Source: Candidatus Andeanibacterium colombiense (GTDB lineage Bacteria > Pseudomonadota > Alphaproteobacteria > Sphingomonadales > Sphingomonadaceae). Taken from it: a stretch of 64,000 bases of DNA. Below, piece by piece: positions 33,234 through 45,264 of the stretch. The notes under the pieces are model-generated. The model made no database searches. It was not told the origin of the DNA and saw nothing but the letters and a program-made list of their open reading frames with translations. A program made the position numbers and the translations under genes. The stretch lies in the NCBI GenBank assembly GCA_029202985.1, contig CP119316.1:1426001-1490000 (forward strand), written 5' to 3'. The stretch's first letter is position 1. The number at the start of each line of letters is the position of its first letter.

Positions 33234-36200
33234 GTGAAAATACGTACACATCTCAAAGGCGCAGCTGCGCCTGTCGCACTCGCTGTTGCGCTGCTCGCAC
33301 AACCCGCTTTCGCCCAGGACGGAGCCGACCCGGCCCCCGCGCTGACGACGGACGATCTCAAGCCCGCCACAGTTGTCGAGGATGACGCGAATGACGCGAT
33401 CGTCGTCACCGGTTCGCGCATCCGCAGGAGCGAAACCACCAGCGCTTCTCCGATCCAGATCATCGATCCGGAGATTTCGCGCAAGGCCGGCCGCAACGAC
33501 ACTGCCGAAATCATCCAGAACTCGCCGATCGCCAGCGGTTCTTCGCAAATCACGGCGGCGATATCGTCCAACGCGATTTCCAACGGCGGCCCCGGCGCGG
33601 CAACGATCTCGCTGCGTGGCCTCGGCGCCGAACGCACTTTGGTGTTGCTGAACAGCCGCCGGGCCGGGCCCGCGGGTACGCGCGGGGGCGTTTCGTCGTT
33701 CGACCTCAACGTGCTGCCATCGTCGATTATCCAGTCGGTGGAAATCCTCAAGGACGGCGCATCTTCGGTGTATGGTTCGGATGCGATCGCGGGCGTGGTC
33801 AACATCATCACCAAGACCAAGACCGACGGGCTCGAACTCAACGGGTTCACCTCGTTGCCCACCGCGCATGGCGGCGAGCAATACACGCTGAGCGGGGCCT
33901 GGGGCAAAGAGTGGGACAGGGGCCACGTTCTCCTCGCGGGCGAATATTTCAAACAGAAGCAGGTCCGTCGCAAGGATCGTGACTATCTCGACTGCGATTA
34001 CGATTACCTGTTCCGCGGCAAGGACACCGGCAAGGTGGACGGGGACGGCAACCCGATTTTCGCGGGGACGGACGAGCGCATCGACCTGATCGATCCGCGC
34101 ACCGGCACACCCTTCTGCGACGGCGCTCCCTGGGGCCACGTCTGGACCTATTATGCCAGCAACGTGCCGCAGACCTCCGCGAGCTACACGCTGCTGCAAT
34201 ACAGCTACGGCAACGACAACCTCGGGCACTATGTCAGTCCGGTCGGCCCCGCGGTGAACCCCGGCGACATCTCGACTCCGGCGGGATGGTATCCGGTGGG
34301 CTCGCGCACCCCGGTTTCGGACGCGCTGGTGAATTCGTATTCGCCGATCGAACGGAAATCGACGGTCATTCCGGAGATCGAGCGCTACACCGCCTATCTC
34401 GACGCCTCGTTCGACCTCACCGACGCGGTGAGCCTCTATGCCGAAGGCCTCTACAATCACCGCCGCTCGTATGTGGACAGCTACTCGCAGTTCTACAACT
34501 TCGGCTACACGGGTCTATATCCCGCCGGGGACCCCGACGATCCGTTCCCCGGCTTCGGATCGACGCCGGGTTCGCACGCCTTTATCAGCCCGACCGGGAT
34601 TCTCGACAATTACGACAACCAGATCACCGTTGATTATTACCGTGCGGTACTGGGCGCCACCGGCAAGCTGACGGACACCATCAACTTCGATGTGTACGGG
34701 CAATACAGCCGCTCGGACGGCAAGTATCGACTCGACCAGATCCTTCAGGACGTGATCACCCAGCAGACCGAACGGGCCTATGGTGCCGGTTGTGCCGGGC
34801 TGTTCTCCGAAATCACCAACAAGCCTTGCCTCCAGATCAACTGGGTCGATCCGCGCGTCATGGCCGGCGATCTGACTCAGGAGGAAGAGGATTATCTCAC
34901 CGGTACGGAGACCGGCCGCACTCTCTACGTGCAGAAGTTCGTCGAGGCATCGATCAACGGCCCGTTGGTCAACCTTCCGGCGGGGCCGCTGGCCTTCGCG
35001 CTGGGTGCCACGATTCGCCGGGATTCGATCGACGATCTTCCCGGCGACATCACCCGCGCGCTGATCCCGGGCGGCGATCCGAACAACGAGGACGATTACG
35101 TCGATAACGGTTTCGCGAACAACTACTCGTCCGGCCACACTTACGGCCATGGCACGACCAAGGAAGTCTTCGGCGAGGTCGAGATCCCGATTTTCAAGGA
35201 TCAGCCATTCGCCAAGAATTTCACCATCTCGGCGGCCGGCCGCGTCACCAACGTGACCGCGGTTCGCGGGCAGGATGGATTCAGCGACAGCAGCAATGGC
35301 AACGTGACCTACAAGTTCATGGCGAACTGGCAGATCACCGACTGGGTGCGCCTCCGCGGAACCTACGGCACGTCCTATCGCGCGCCGGCATTGTTCGAGC
35401 AACTCCTGGCTTCGCAATCCAGCAGGGCGCGGCAGACGATCGATCCTTGCGTGAACTGGGCGGACGCACTGGCGAAGAATGCGATCACCCAGCGCATTGC
35501 CGACAACTGCGCGGCAGACGGTATTCCGAGCAATCACGGAGGCGGGGGCATCCAGGCCACCGTCTTCAGTTCGGGTGGCATCGGCGTACTCGATCCGGAA
35601 ACCTCGAAAGCCTGGACCGCGAGCGTCATCCTCACGCCGCGCTTCTCTTTCCTGCCCAACACCACAATGGATCTTACTGTCGATTATTTCGACATCAGGG
35701 TGAACGGCGAAATCGCGCAGCTTTCTCCGACCAGCATCCTGCGCAGCTGCTATGACGCGGTCGACTTCCCGAACAGCCCGTTCTGCGATCTGTTCGAGCG
35801 TGGGCAAGACGGCAATCCGGACAATATCAAAAACGTCTTCCAGAAGTTCATCAACGTCGATGAGCAGGTCAACCGCGGCCTCGACTTCACCTTCCGGGTG
35901 CGTCAGGATATGGGGCGTGCCGGCCGGATCACGCTGCTGGCCCAGGCGACCCTGCAGACCAAGGACACTGCTCTGAGCCTCGGCACGTTCGAGGACTACA
36001 ACGGAGAAGTGGGCGATCCGAAGTTCACCGCCGACGTCAACCTGACCTGGGATGTCGATGACTGGTCATTCTACTACGGCGTCGACATGATCGGGAAATC
36101 CTCGAGCGTCCGCGACTATATCGAGGATTTCGGCGCGCTCTGCGGCGTGAATGCCGAAAGTCAGAACGTCTATGGCGGCTCTTACTGTGTTCGCCCCTAC

Positions 36201-36401
36201 ACTCCGGCCGTGTTCTACCACAGCATGTCGATCACCAAGGAGTTCCAGGATCGCTTCGAGCTGACGCTGGGTGTGAGCAACCTCTTCAATACCCGGCCGC
36301 CGCAGATTTCGGGCCTCACCGAGATCGGCAGCTCGCCGTTCGTATCGAACTACGATTGGCAGGGGCAGCGTTGGTTCGCTTCTGTCGGCGCCAAGTTCTA
36401 A
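33234..36401 (+). CDS. TonB-dependent outer-membrane receptor 2
   Basis: 1055 residues. Signal peptide to QPAFAQ, TonB-box-like NDAIVVTGSRI, plug domain with SASPIQIIDPEISRKAGRNDTAEIIQNSPI, ATISLRGLGAERTLVLLNSRR and SVEILKDGASSVYGSDAIAGVVNIITK, then a large barrel ending QRWFASVGAKF. It shares leader structure, GTG start and signal-peptide pattern with receptor 1 (MKI-x4-L-x2-AAAP) but differs through the barrel, so the substrates may differ. The closest downstream genes are two sulfotransferases, which suggests that the cargo or a partner is sulfated; this is inference. A terminator separates it from them. Confidence 0.93.
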   Translation: MKIRTHLKGAAAPVALAVALLAQPAFAQDGADPAPALTTDDLKPATVVEDDANDAIVVTGSRIRRSETTSASPIQIIDPEISRKAGRNDTAEIIQNSPIASGSSQITAAISSNAISNGGPGAATISLRGLGAERTLVLLNSRRAGPAGTRGGVSSFDLNVLPSSIIQSVEILKDGASSVYGSDAIAGVVNIITKTKTDGLELNGFTSLPTAHGGEQYTLSGAWGKEWDRGHVLLAGEYFKQKQVRRKDRDYLDCDYDYLFRGKDTGKVDGDGNPIFAGTDERIDLIDPRTGTPFCDGAPWGHVWTYYASNVPQTSASYTLLQYSYGNDNLGHYVSPVGPAVNPGDISTPAGWYPVGSRTPVSDALVNSYSPIERKSTVIPEIERYTAYLDASFDLTDAVSLYAEGLYNHRRSYVDSYSQFYNFGYTGLYPAGDPDDPFPGFGSTPGSHAFISPTGILDNYDNQITVDYYRAVLGATGKLTDTINFDVYGQYSRSDGKYRLDQILQDVITQQTERAYGAGCAGLFSEITNKPCLQINWVDPRVMAGDLTQEEEDYLTGTETGRTLYVQKFVEASINGPLVNLPAGPLAFALGATIRRDSIDDLPGDITRALIPGGDPNNEDDYVDNGFANNYSSGHTYGHGTTKEVFGEVEIPIFKDQPFAKNFTISAAGRVTNVTAVRGQDGFSDSSNGNVTYKFMANWQITDWVRLRGTYGTSYRAPALFEQLLASQSSRARQTIDPCVNWADALAKNAITQRIADNCAADGIPSNHGGGGIQATVFSSGGIGVLDPETSKAWTASVILTPRFSFLPNTTMDLTVDYFDIRVNGEIAQLSPTSILRSCYDAVDFPNSPFCDLFERGQDGNPDNIKNVFQKFINVDEQVNRGLDFTFRVRQDMGRAGRITLLAQATLQTKDTALSLGTFEDYNGEVGDPKFTADVNLTWDVDDWSFYYGVDMIGKSSSVRDYIEDFGALCGVNAESQNVYGGSYCVRPYTPAVFYHSMSITKEFQDRFELTLGVSNLFNTRPPQISGLTEIGSSPFVSNYDWQGQRWFASVGAKF

Positions 36402-36421
36402 GCTATCCGCCAACAACCGGG

Positions 36422-36457
36422 AGGGGCCGCGCCGATGGTGCGGCCCCTTTCTATTTG
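36422..36457 (+). terminator. Rho-independent terminator of TonB receptor 2
   Basis: Stem AGGGGCCGC / GCGGCCCCT followed by TTCTATTTG, 21 bases after the receptor stop. The sulfotransferase genes begin 50 bases later, so they may need read-through or their own promoter. Confidence 0.8.
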
Positions 36458-36507
36458 TCCGCCGTGCCTTGCACTATCGGCGGCTTCTCCTTTACCCTTG
36501 GATTGCG

Positions 36508-37293
36508 ATGCAACGGATCAACCTGAAGCCCGACGATCTCGACGAGCAGAACCGGCGGTTCGCGCAGCGTCCACTGGAACAGGCGGTGTTCCTCAACAGC
36601 GTGCCCAAGTCGGGCAGTCATTTGCTGCGCAATATCCTGCGAATGTTCGTGCCGGTGGCGCAGCAATACCAGGACGAATTCATCCAACACGCGATCCTGC
36701 AACAGCACATCGCCGCGTTCAAAAGCCGCGCGCCGCTGCTCAGTTGGGGGCATCTGTTCTTTTCCGATGCCTCGGCTATCTTGACCGCCGACTGCCGCAA
36801 GGTCCTGCTGGTGCGCGATCCGTACAGCTGGGTTCTCGCCAAGGCGCGGTTCCTGCTGTCGGACCAATTCACCGGCGATCTCGATCACCTGAAGACCGAT
36901 CCGGTAACGCCCGAGCAGTTGATCAACCTGGTGATCTTCGGGATCCACCGCAAAAATCCGGGTCTGCATGACAGCTACATGTTCAATGCCGTCGCGTGGC
37001 TCGGCACCGGCATCCACCTCGTCCGCTACGAAGAATTGATGGCCGCATTGGGTGCGCTCGACCGGCCCGAAGGCGAGGGCTATTTCGACGGCCTCCTGAA
37101 CGCATGCGGCCTTGCGCGGCCCGACGACTGGAAGGAACGCATCCGGATCGGGTCCGATCGCCGGCGCAGCGGAACAGCGCGGGAAAACCTTTCGTTGCGA
37201 TCCTCGCATCTTCCCGAAGAACTCAACGATTTCCAGCGCCGGCTGGTGGACGCAGCCTATCCCGGCCTGCGGCCGCTGCTCGGGTACGAATGA
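36508..37293 (+). CDS. Sulfotransferase-family protein
   Basis: 261 residues. The 5'-phosphosulfate loop of PAPS-dependent sulfotransferases reads FLNSVPKSGSHLLRNILRM (about residues 28-46), and the 3'-phosphate-binding region is KVLLVRDPYSWVLAKARFLLS (about residues 98-118). It would move sulfate from PAPS to a hydroxyl or amine of an unknown acceptor. No signal peptide or membrane helix is seen. The stop overlaps the start of the TPR-sulfotransferase (ATGA), so the two are made together. An N-terminal remnant of a second copy lies at 39092. The start at 36508 (MQRINLKPDDLDEQNRRF) matches the beginning of that remnant. Confidence 0.82.
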   Translation: MQRINLKPDDLDEQNRRFAQRPLEQAVFLNSVPKSGSHLLRNILRMFVPVAQQYQDEFIQHAILQQHIAAFKSRAPLLSWGHLFFSDASAILTADCRKVLLVRDPYSWVLAKARFLLSDQFTGDLDHLKTDPVTPEQLINLVIFGIHRKNPGLHDSYMFNAVAWLGTGIHLVRYEELMAALGALDRPEGEGYFDGLLNACGLARPDDWKERIRIGSDRRRSGTARENLSLRSSHLPEELNDFQRRLVDAAYPGLRPLLGYE

Positions 37294-39086
37294 CGCCCTC
37301 GGTGGCTGAACCTGCTCCGATCCGCCGCGCCGGCACGCTGGACGAAGCCTTAACCAATGGTCGCAGCCTCCTCGCCGGCCATCCCCGCATGGCGCTCACA
37401 CAGGCACAAGCGATTCTGGAACAGGATCGCACCAATGGCGATGCCCTCAGGCTGGCGGCAGCGGCCCATCGGGCGCTCGGAGAAGCGGAGCTCGCGCTGA
37501 ATGCCGAGATCGCCGCGATCACCGTCAGCCAACATTTGCCGGAGGTGATCGCCGCGGCAAGGGCCCTGCAACAGGGCGAATACGGCGAGGCAAGCCGGCT
37601 CGCCGCGGCACATCTTCGGAACGCGCCTGAAGATCTCGCGGCACTCACCGTATCGGCCGAATCGGCCATCGCGCTCGCGCTGCCCGACAAGGCCGAACCG
37701 CTGCTGCGTAAGGTGCTTCAGCGGGCTCCCACCTTCGTGCCTGCGCGGCGGCTGCTGCTTAATGCATTGATCATGCTCGACCGCCTGCGCGAGGCGCGCG
37801 CGATGCTGCTGGAGATGATCGCCGCGAACGTGGACGACGAACGCGCGCAGTACCGGATATTGGTGCGGATCGATGGCGACCTTGGCGATCACCAGGCGGC
37901 CGCGGCGACCTGCGCAAAGCTCGTGCGGATGGCCGGGGCAACCGCGGACGACTGGCTTGCCTATGCCGACAGCCTGCGCTTCGCAGGCCAGAAAGGCGAT
38001 GCGATCGAGGCCTATCGCCGCGCGATCGAGACCGACCCGGGCGCCTGGCGCGCATGGTGGGGCCTCGCCGATATCGATGCCGGCGCGATCGGGGACGAGG
38101 ATGTCGCGACGCTGGAGCGGGCGCTTGGCGAACAGAAGAACGATCCCGAAGCCGCCGGCAATCTCGAGTTCGCGCTTGGCATCGCCTATGACGCGCGCAG
38201 GCGGCCCGAGCGGGCGTTTCCGCATTTCGCGGCCGGCAACGCGCTGCGCCGCGCGGCCCAGCCTTACGACGCGCACGAGCTGACCGGCCAGGTGGATCGC
38301 AATCTGGCGAGCTTCGCCGCCGCCGCGCCCTCGCCGCCCGACTCAAACGGCGGGCCGGTGCCGATCTTCGTGATCGGCATGCCGCGTTCGGGCTCGACTC
38401 TGGTCGAACGGATCCTCGGTCGGCATTCGCTGATCGAAGGGGTCGGCGAGCTCTCGATCGTGCCTCATATGATCCAGCGGCTGAAGCTCGACCACCCCGG
38501 CGAGGGCTTCGAACGGCAGGTTGCGGCGCTGCCGGCCACCGAACTCGCACGGCTGGGCGCGTGGTATCTGGCCCGCGCCGGCGAACACCGGCGGAGCGCA
38601 AAGCCGTGGTTCGTCGACAAGCTGCACATGAACTGGCAGCACCTGCCGCTGATCCTGCGGATGCTGCCACAGGCCCGCATCGTCGATGTGCGCCGCGGCG
38701 CGCTCGACTGCTGCTGGTCCAACTACAAGACGCTGTTCGCGCGCGGCCATCCCGCGGCGAGCGATCTGTCCGATCTCGGGCGCTTCTATCGTGACTACGT
38801 CCGCCAGACCGATGCGCTGCGCAGCCGCACCGGGCGCATCCACTTGCTCGATTACGAAGCGCTGGTGGACGATATCGCGGGCGAGGCGGGGGCGCTGTTC
38901 GAAGCGCTCGGGCTGGCGCTCGAACCGCAATGCCTGGACTTCCACCTGTCGAGCGAGCCGGTCGCCACCGCCAGTTCGGAGCAGGTGCGGCAACCGCTCA
39001 ATCGCCGGGGCATCGGCGCCTGGCGGGCTTACGAGCCGTGGCTCAGCCCGCTGAAGGAAGCGCTCGGTCCGCTCGCGAAAGGCTAG
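37290..39086 (+). CDS. TPR-repeat sulfotransferase
   Basis: 598 residues in two parts. Residues about 15-340 are helical tetratricopeptide-type repeats (for example GDALRLAAAAHRALGEAELALNAE; WLAYADSLRFAGQKGDAIEAYRRAIETDPG). From about 355 a sulfotransferase domain follows, with the PAPS loop VPIFVIGMPRSGSTLVERILGRH and the 3'-phosphate motif RIVDVRRGALDCCWSNYKTLF. This architecture resembles bacterial relatives of protein-tyrosine sulfotransferases, where TPRs may bind a peptide substrate; the substrate here is unknown. The start overlaps the preceding sulfotransferase stop. A decayed paralogue lies at 42029-42917. Confidence 0.85.
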   Translation: MTPSVAEPAPIRRAGTLDEALTNGRSLLAGHPRMALTQAQAILEQDRTNGDALRLAAAAHRALGEAELALNAEIAAITVSQHLPEVIAAARALQQGEYGEASRLAAAHLRNAPEDLAALTVSAESAIALALPDKAEPLLRKVLQRAPTFVPARRLLLNALIMLDRLREARAMLLEMIAANVDDERAQYRILVRIDGDLGDHQAAAATCAKLVRMAGATADDWLAYADSLRFAGQKGDAIEAYRRAIETDPGAWRAWWGLADIDAGAIGDEDVATLERALGEQKNDPEAAGNLEFALGIAYDARRRPERAFPHFAAGNALRRAAQPYDAHELTGQVDRNLASFAAAAPSPPDSNGGPVPIFVIGMPRSGSTLVERILGRHSLIEGVGELSIVPHMIQRLKLDHPGEGFERQVAALPATELARLGAWYLARAGEHRRSAKPWFVDKLHMNWQHLPLILRMLPQARIVDVRRGALDCCWSNYKTLFARGHPAASDLSDLGRFYRDYVRQTDALRSRTGRIHLLDYEALVDDIAGEAGALFEALGLALEPQCLDFHLSSEPVATASSEQVRQPLNRRGIGAWRAYEPWLSPLKEALGPLAKG

Positions 39087-39091
39087 CTGAG

Positions 39092-39220
39092 ATACCCCGC
39101 ATCCGCTTGCAGAAGGACACGCTGGACGAGGAAAACCGTAGGTTCGCCTGCCGCGGACCGGTGCTTCTCAACAGTGCGCCGGAATCAGGCCCACATCCGC
39201 GGCCGGTGAAGGAATTATCC
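39092..39220 (+). pseudogene. N-terminal remnant of a second sulfotransferase
   Basis: The frame starting at 39092 reads RIRLQKDTLDEENRRFAC, then VLLNSAPESGPHPRPVKEL. It aligns with the intact sulfotransferase N-terminus RINLKPDDLDEQNRRFAQ, FLNSVPKSGSHLLRNIL, including the PAPS loop, with a short gap. There is no start codon and similarity stops at about 39220, just before clpB. Rest of the gap to clpB (39221-39278): nothing recognised. Confidence 0.75.
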
Positions 39221-39278
39221 GCACGCCGGCAAGCGACGGTCGATTCCACCGCGCCCGAGCCCCCGCCAGCGCGGGCGA

Positions 39279-41858
<2,580 letters not shown>

Positions 41859-41886
41859 GGAATGCCCTCAATGCCTTTCCCGCTCG

Positions 41887-41914
41887 ATATGGTGTTGCAA
41901 ATTGGCAACACAAG
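41887..41914 (-). promoter_or_regulatory. Candidate RpoH (sigma-32) promoter of clpB with an internal dyad
   Basis: On the minus strand, CTTGTG (41914-41909) and CCATAT (41892-41887) are 16 bases apart, which fits the heat-shock promoter pattern CTTG...CCATnT, 28 bases before the ATG. A perfect dyad GTGTTGC / GCAACAC (41892-41911) lies between and over the two boxes and could be an operator. Confidence 0.5.
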
Positions 41915-42028
41915 CCCTGCCCGACAGTTTCTCTCGGGGTGTGTTACGAACATAGGCAGGCCCTGGGCGCGACGCTAGGCAGGGGCGGGAATATTTGTTA
42001 GCCCGCGCGACTGGAACGGCCGAATGGA

Positions 42029-42917
42029 TTGCCGATATCTGCCGGAGTGGAGCCGCCGAGCGAGCCCCGCCCGGCTACGCTGGACGAAGCGCTGGCCAAT
42101 GGCTGGAAGCAGCTTGCGGGGAAGCCGGCGGTCGCGCTTGCCCAGGCGCGCGCGATCCTGCAACTCGCGCCCGGAAACTCCGACGCGCTGCGCCTGGCCG
42201 CCGCCGCGCATCGCGCGCTTGGCGAAGCCTCGCAGGCGCGCGACGCTGAAATGGCGGCGATCGCGACCAGCCAACAGCTCCCGCAGCTGGTGGCCGCCGC
42301 CCAGGCCCTGGACGCCGGGCGCCACCGCGATGCCGCCGGTGAAGCCTGCGCTCTGCTGCGCGCGATGATCGCCGAGGGTTTCGACGATCCGCGCGAGCAT
42401 TTGCGCATGCTGGCGCGCTATGAAGGCAAGCTGGGCCATCACGAGGCCGCCGCTTCCGATTGCCGCGATCTGCTGCAGCTCGGCGGCAATCGCGCCGAAG
42501 ACCATGCCGCCTATGGCGACACGCTGCGCTTCCTCGGGCGCAAGGACGCGGCGATCGAAGCCTATCGCGGCGCGCTAAACCTGCGCTCACGCCTGGTGGT
42601 GCCTCGCCGATATCGGCCGCTTCTTCCGCAATTACGTGCGCCAGACCGACGCGCTGCGCGCACTCGCGCCGGAGCGCATCCATCTGCTGCGCTACGAGGA
42701 ACTGGTCGACGACATCGCCGGCGAGAGCGCTGCGCTATTCCGCGCGCTGGGCCTGCCGTTCGAAGAGGGCTGCATCGACTTCCACCTTTCCACCGGCGCG
42801 GTCGCGACCGCCAGTTCCGAACAGGTCCGCCGCCCACTCAACCGTGATGGGATCGGCGCCGCGCGCGCCTATGACGCGTGGTTGGGGCGGTTGAAGGAAG
42901 CTCTGGCCCAAGGCTGA
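42029..42917 (+). pseudogene. TPR-sulfotransferase, frameshifted and internally deleted copy
   Basis: Bases 42029 to about 42590 encode MPISAGVEPP...ATLDEALANGWKQLAGKP and TPR repeats down to GRKDAAIEAYRGAL, close to the first half of the intact protein at 37290. From about 42605 a different frame reads LADIGRFFRNYVRQTDALRA and continues to SSEQVRRPLNRDGIGAARAYDAW, matching the intact C-terminus. About 700 bases, carrying the late TPRs and the whole PAPS-binding loop, are missing; the break lies where the intact gene has similar GLADID and LSDLGRFY segments. The product would be inactive. Whether either half is still translated is unknown. Confidence 0.85.
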
Positions 42918-42980
42918 AAACGCCCTGTTCGCTTCGCTGACCTCTGTGTAGGTAATGCCGCGGATGAGGGAGAGAACGGC

Positions 42981-45149
42981 ATGAGGAAACGGCTGGCACG
43001 GATCGGCATCGCGCTGCTGATCGTCCTGCTTGCCGCCTTCATCGTGCTGCGAACCTGGGAGCCGTTCTTCGCCACTCCCGGTAAAGCTCCGCCGGCCGCG
43101 CATTATTCCGCCGAGATCGTCCGCGACGAATACGGCGTGCCGCATATCCACGGCCACCGCGACGCCGACGTCGCCTTCGGGATCGCGATGGCCCATGCGG
43201 AGGACGATTTCTCGACCCTGCAGGATGTCGCCGCGATGACCCGCGGGCGCTACGGCGCGAACGTCGGGCAGGACGGGGCGGCGGTCGATTTCGCCTACCA
43301 TCTGCTGGGTGCGCGCGAGACTGCCGAACGCGATTACGCGAAGCTGCCGGCCGCCGTGCGCGCGCTGGTCGATGCCTATGCCGCCGGGCTCAACACCTAC
43401 GCGAAACAGCATCCGGGCGAGATCAAGCTCGACCGGCTGTTCCCGCTGAACGGCGTCGATATCGCGACCGGCTTCGCGCTGCGCCAGCCATTCTTCTTCG
43501 GGCTCGACAAGACCCTCGGCGCGCTGGCCAGGGACGAGGACCCTCCGGTCGATTTCGGCCCGGTGTTCGACAAGGCCGCGCCGCTCAATCCGCCAACCGA
43601 TGCCGACCTCGAATCCGGCGACGACAACGGTTCCAACGCCTTCGCGATCGCCCCGGCCAAATCGGGCGACGGCGCCACGCGCCTCGTCTCCAACGCGCAT
43701 CAGCCGTGGCGCGGCCCGGTCGCGTGGTACGAGCTTGAGGTCGAGAGCGACGAGGGCTGGCACTTCGCCGGCGCGACCTTCCCCGGCGCGCCCTTCCCGC
43801 TGCTTGGCCATAACGAGACGCTTGGCTGGACCAACACCGTCAACCGGCCCGATCTGGTCGACGTCTACAAGCTCGTGCTCGACAAGAGCGGCACGAAATA
43901 CCGGCTCGACGGGCAGTGGAAACCGCTGGTCAGGCAGGATGTCACCCTGCCGGTGAAATTTGGCCCGGTGGTCCTGCCGATCCGCCGCACCATCTGGCGC
44001 AGCGAGCACGGGCCGGTGATCGTGAACGCTAAAGGCGCCTTCGCGATCCGCTATGGCGGGATGGACCGGATCGACCAGTTGACCGAATATTACCGGCTGA
44101 ACAAAGCGCGGAACTACGCCGAATGGACCGCGGCGCTGAGCCGGCAGGCGATCCCCTCGACCAATTTCATCTATGCCGATGCGGCCGGCAATATCGCCTA
44201 TCGCTACAACGCCGCGATCCCCGAGCGGCCCGCGGGTCATGACTGGCGGCGGGTGCTGCCAGGCGACCGGTCGGCGCTGATCTGGCGCGCGATGGTCCCG
44301 TTCGACCGCATCCCGCATTACCTGAACCCCGCCTCGGGTTACCTCTACAATTCGAACAACTCGCCGTTCCACGCCGCCGGGCCGAGCGATCTTTCGCCCG
44401 CCAGCGTCCCGCCCGAATGGGGCGTCGAGCTGACCATGACCAACCGCGCACACCGCGCGCGGAAGCTGCTGGGCGAACCCGGCCCGATCGGCCTCCCCCG
44501 GCTCGAGGCGATCAAATACGATCTCGGCTGGGAGCGCGCCGGGTATGTCGCGCGGCTGCTTGACGGTATCGCGAAGCTCGACCTGAGCAACCAGCCGGAA
44601 CTGGCGAAGGCGCAGAAGCTGCTCGCACAATGGGGTTTCACCTCGGACAACAAGGGCCCGGCCGATGCGCTGGCGCTGCTGGTGCTGCACGAGGCGACCA
44701 GCGCCGATTACAACAACCGCGCCGATCCCGATCCGAAGACCCAGCTCAAGTTCGCTGCCGACCATTTGATGACATATTTTGGCCGACTCGACCCGCCGAT
44801 GGCCGATCTCCAGCGGCTTCGCCAGGGCCCCGGGAAGTACGCGGTCGACCTGCCATACACCGGCGGTAGTGATACTTTACGCGCCGCGTCCAACTGGGAC
44901 ATGGCGAGCGACGGGCGCCTGTCGGTCAAGCATGGCGACAGCTTCATCATGTTCGTCGAATGGGGCAGGGACGGCGCAGTCCATTCGACCTCCGCCATGC
45001 CCTTCGGCAGCGCGAGCACCCGCCCGGACAGCCCGCATTACACCGATCAGTCGCGCATGTTCGTCGCGATGAAGCGCAAGCCGGTCCATTTCGAACGCGC
45101 CGATGTGCTGAGGAGTGCCGTTCGTCGATATCGTGTGACGAGCGGGTGA
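42981..45149 (+). CDS. Penicillin acylase-family Ntn hydrolase
   Basis: 722 residues. An N-terminal membrane anchor or signal segment (IGIALLIVLLAAFIVLRTWEPFF) is followed by the alpha chain with EIVRDEYGVPHIHGHRDADVAFGIAMAHAEDDFSTL. The autoproteolysis site GDDNGSNAFAIAP leaves the catalytic Ser (residue 218) at the start of the beta chain. SNAHQPWRGPVAWYELEV and GATFPGAPFPLLGHNETLGWTNTVNRPD are typical of the family. Members include penicillin and acyl-homoserine-lactone acylases; the true substrate is not deducible. It acts in the periplasm. No partner gene is evident. Confidence 0.9.
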   Translation: MRKRLARIGIALLIVLLAAFIVLRTWEPFFATPGKAPPAAHYSAEIVRDEYGVPHIHGHRDADVAFGIAMAHAEDDFSTLQDVAAMTRGRYGANVGQDGAAVDFAYHLLGARETAERDYAKLPAAVRALVDAYAAGLNTYAKQHPGEIKLDRLFPLNGVDIATGFALRQPFFFGLDKTLGALARDEDPPVDFGPVFDKAAPLNPPTDADLESGDDNGSNAFAIAPAKSGDGATRLVSNAHQPWRGPVAWYELEVESDEGWHFAGATFPGAPFPLLGHNETLGWTNTVNRPDLVDVYKLVLDKSGTKYRLDGQWKPLVRQDVTLPVKFGPVVLPIRRTIWRSEHGPVIVNAKGAFAIRYGGMDRIDQLTEYYRLNKARNYAEWTAALSRQAIPSTNFIYADAAGNIAYRYNAAIPERPAGHDWRRVLPGDRSALIWRAMVPFDRIPHYLNPASGYLYNSNNSPFHAAGPSDLSPASVPPEWGVELTMTNRAHRARKLLGEPGPIGLPRLEAIKYDLGWERAGYVARLLDGIAKLDLSNQPELAKAQKLLAQWGFTSDNKGPADALALLVLHEATSADYNNRADPDPKTQLKFAADHLMTYFGRLDPPMADLQRLRQGPGKYAVDLPYTGGSDTLRAASNWDMASDGRLSVKHGDSFIMFVEWGRDGAVHSTSAMPFGSASTRPDSPHYTDQSRMFVAMKRKPVHFERADVLRSAVRRYRVTSG

Positions 45150-45194
45150 CGAGGCGCTAGTCCCGGCAGGATAGTTTCGAAGGTTTCTATATCT

Positions 45195-45240
45195 TCGTCA
45201 TTGCGAGGACTGACGGTCCTGCCACACGCGATGATGACGG
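45195..45240. repeat. Short palindromic intergenic element before the M16 peptidase
   Basis: It opens with CGTCATTGCGAGGA and closes with GATGATGACG, giving imperfect inverted ends. CGTCATTGCGAG is a dispersed motif I recall from alphaproteobacterial intergenic DNA. Evidence is weak. Confidence 0.35.
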
Positions 45241-45264
45241 GTTTTCATGTTCAAGGGACTGACC

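Noticed and set aside
33044..33385. 113-codon open frame starting in the leader of TonB receptor 2
   Set aside because: It runs out of frame into the receptor gene, has no ribosome site, and the leader's conserved parts are structural, not codon-like.
42735..44765. Open frame of 676 codons opposite the penicillin acylase gene
   Set aside because: Shadow frame; the acylase family motifs are on the plus strand.
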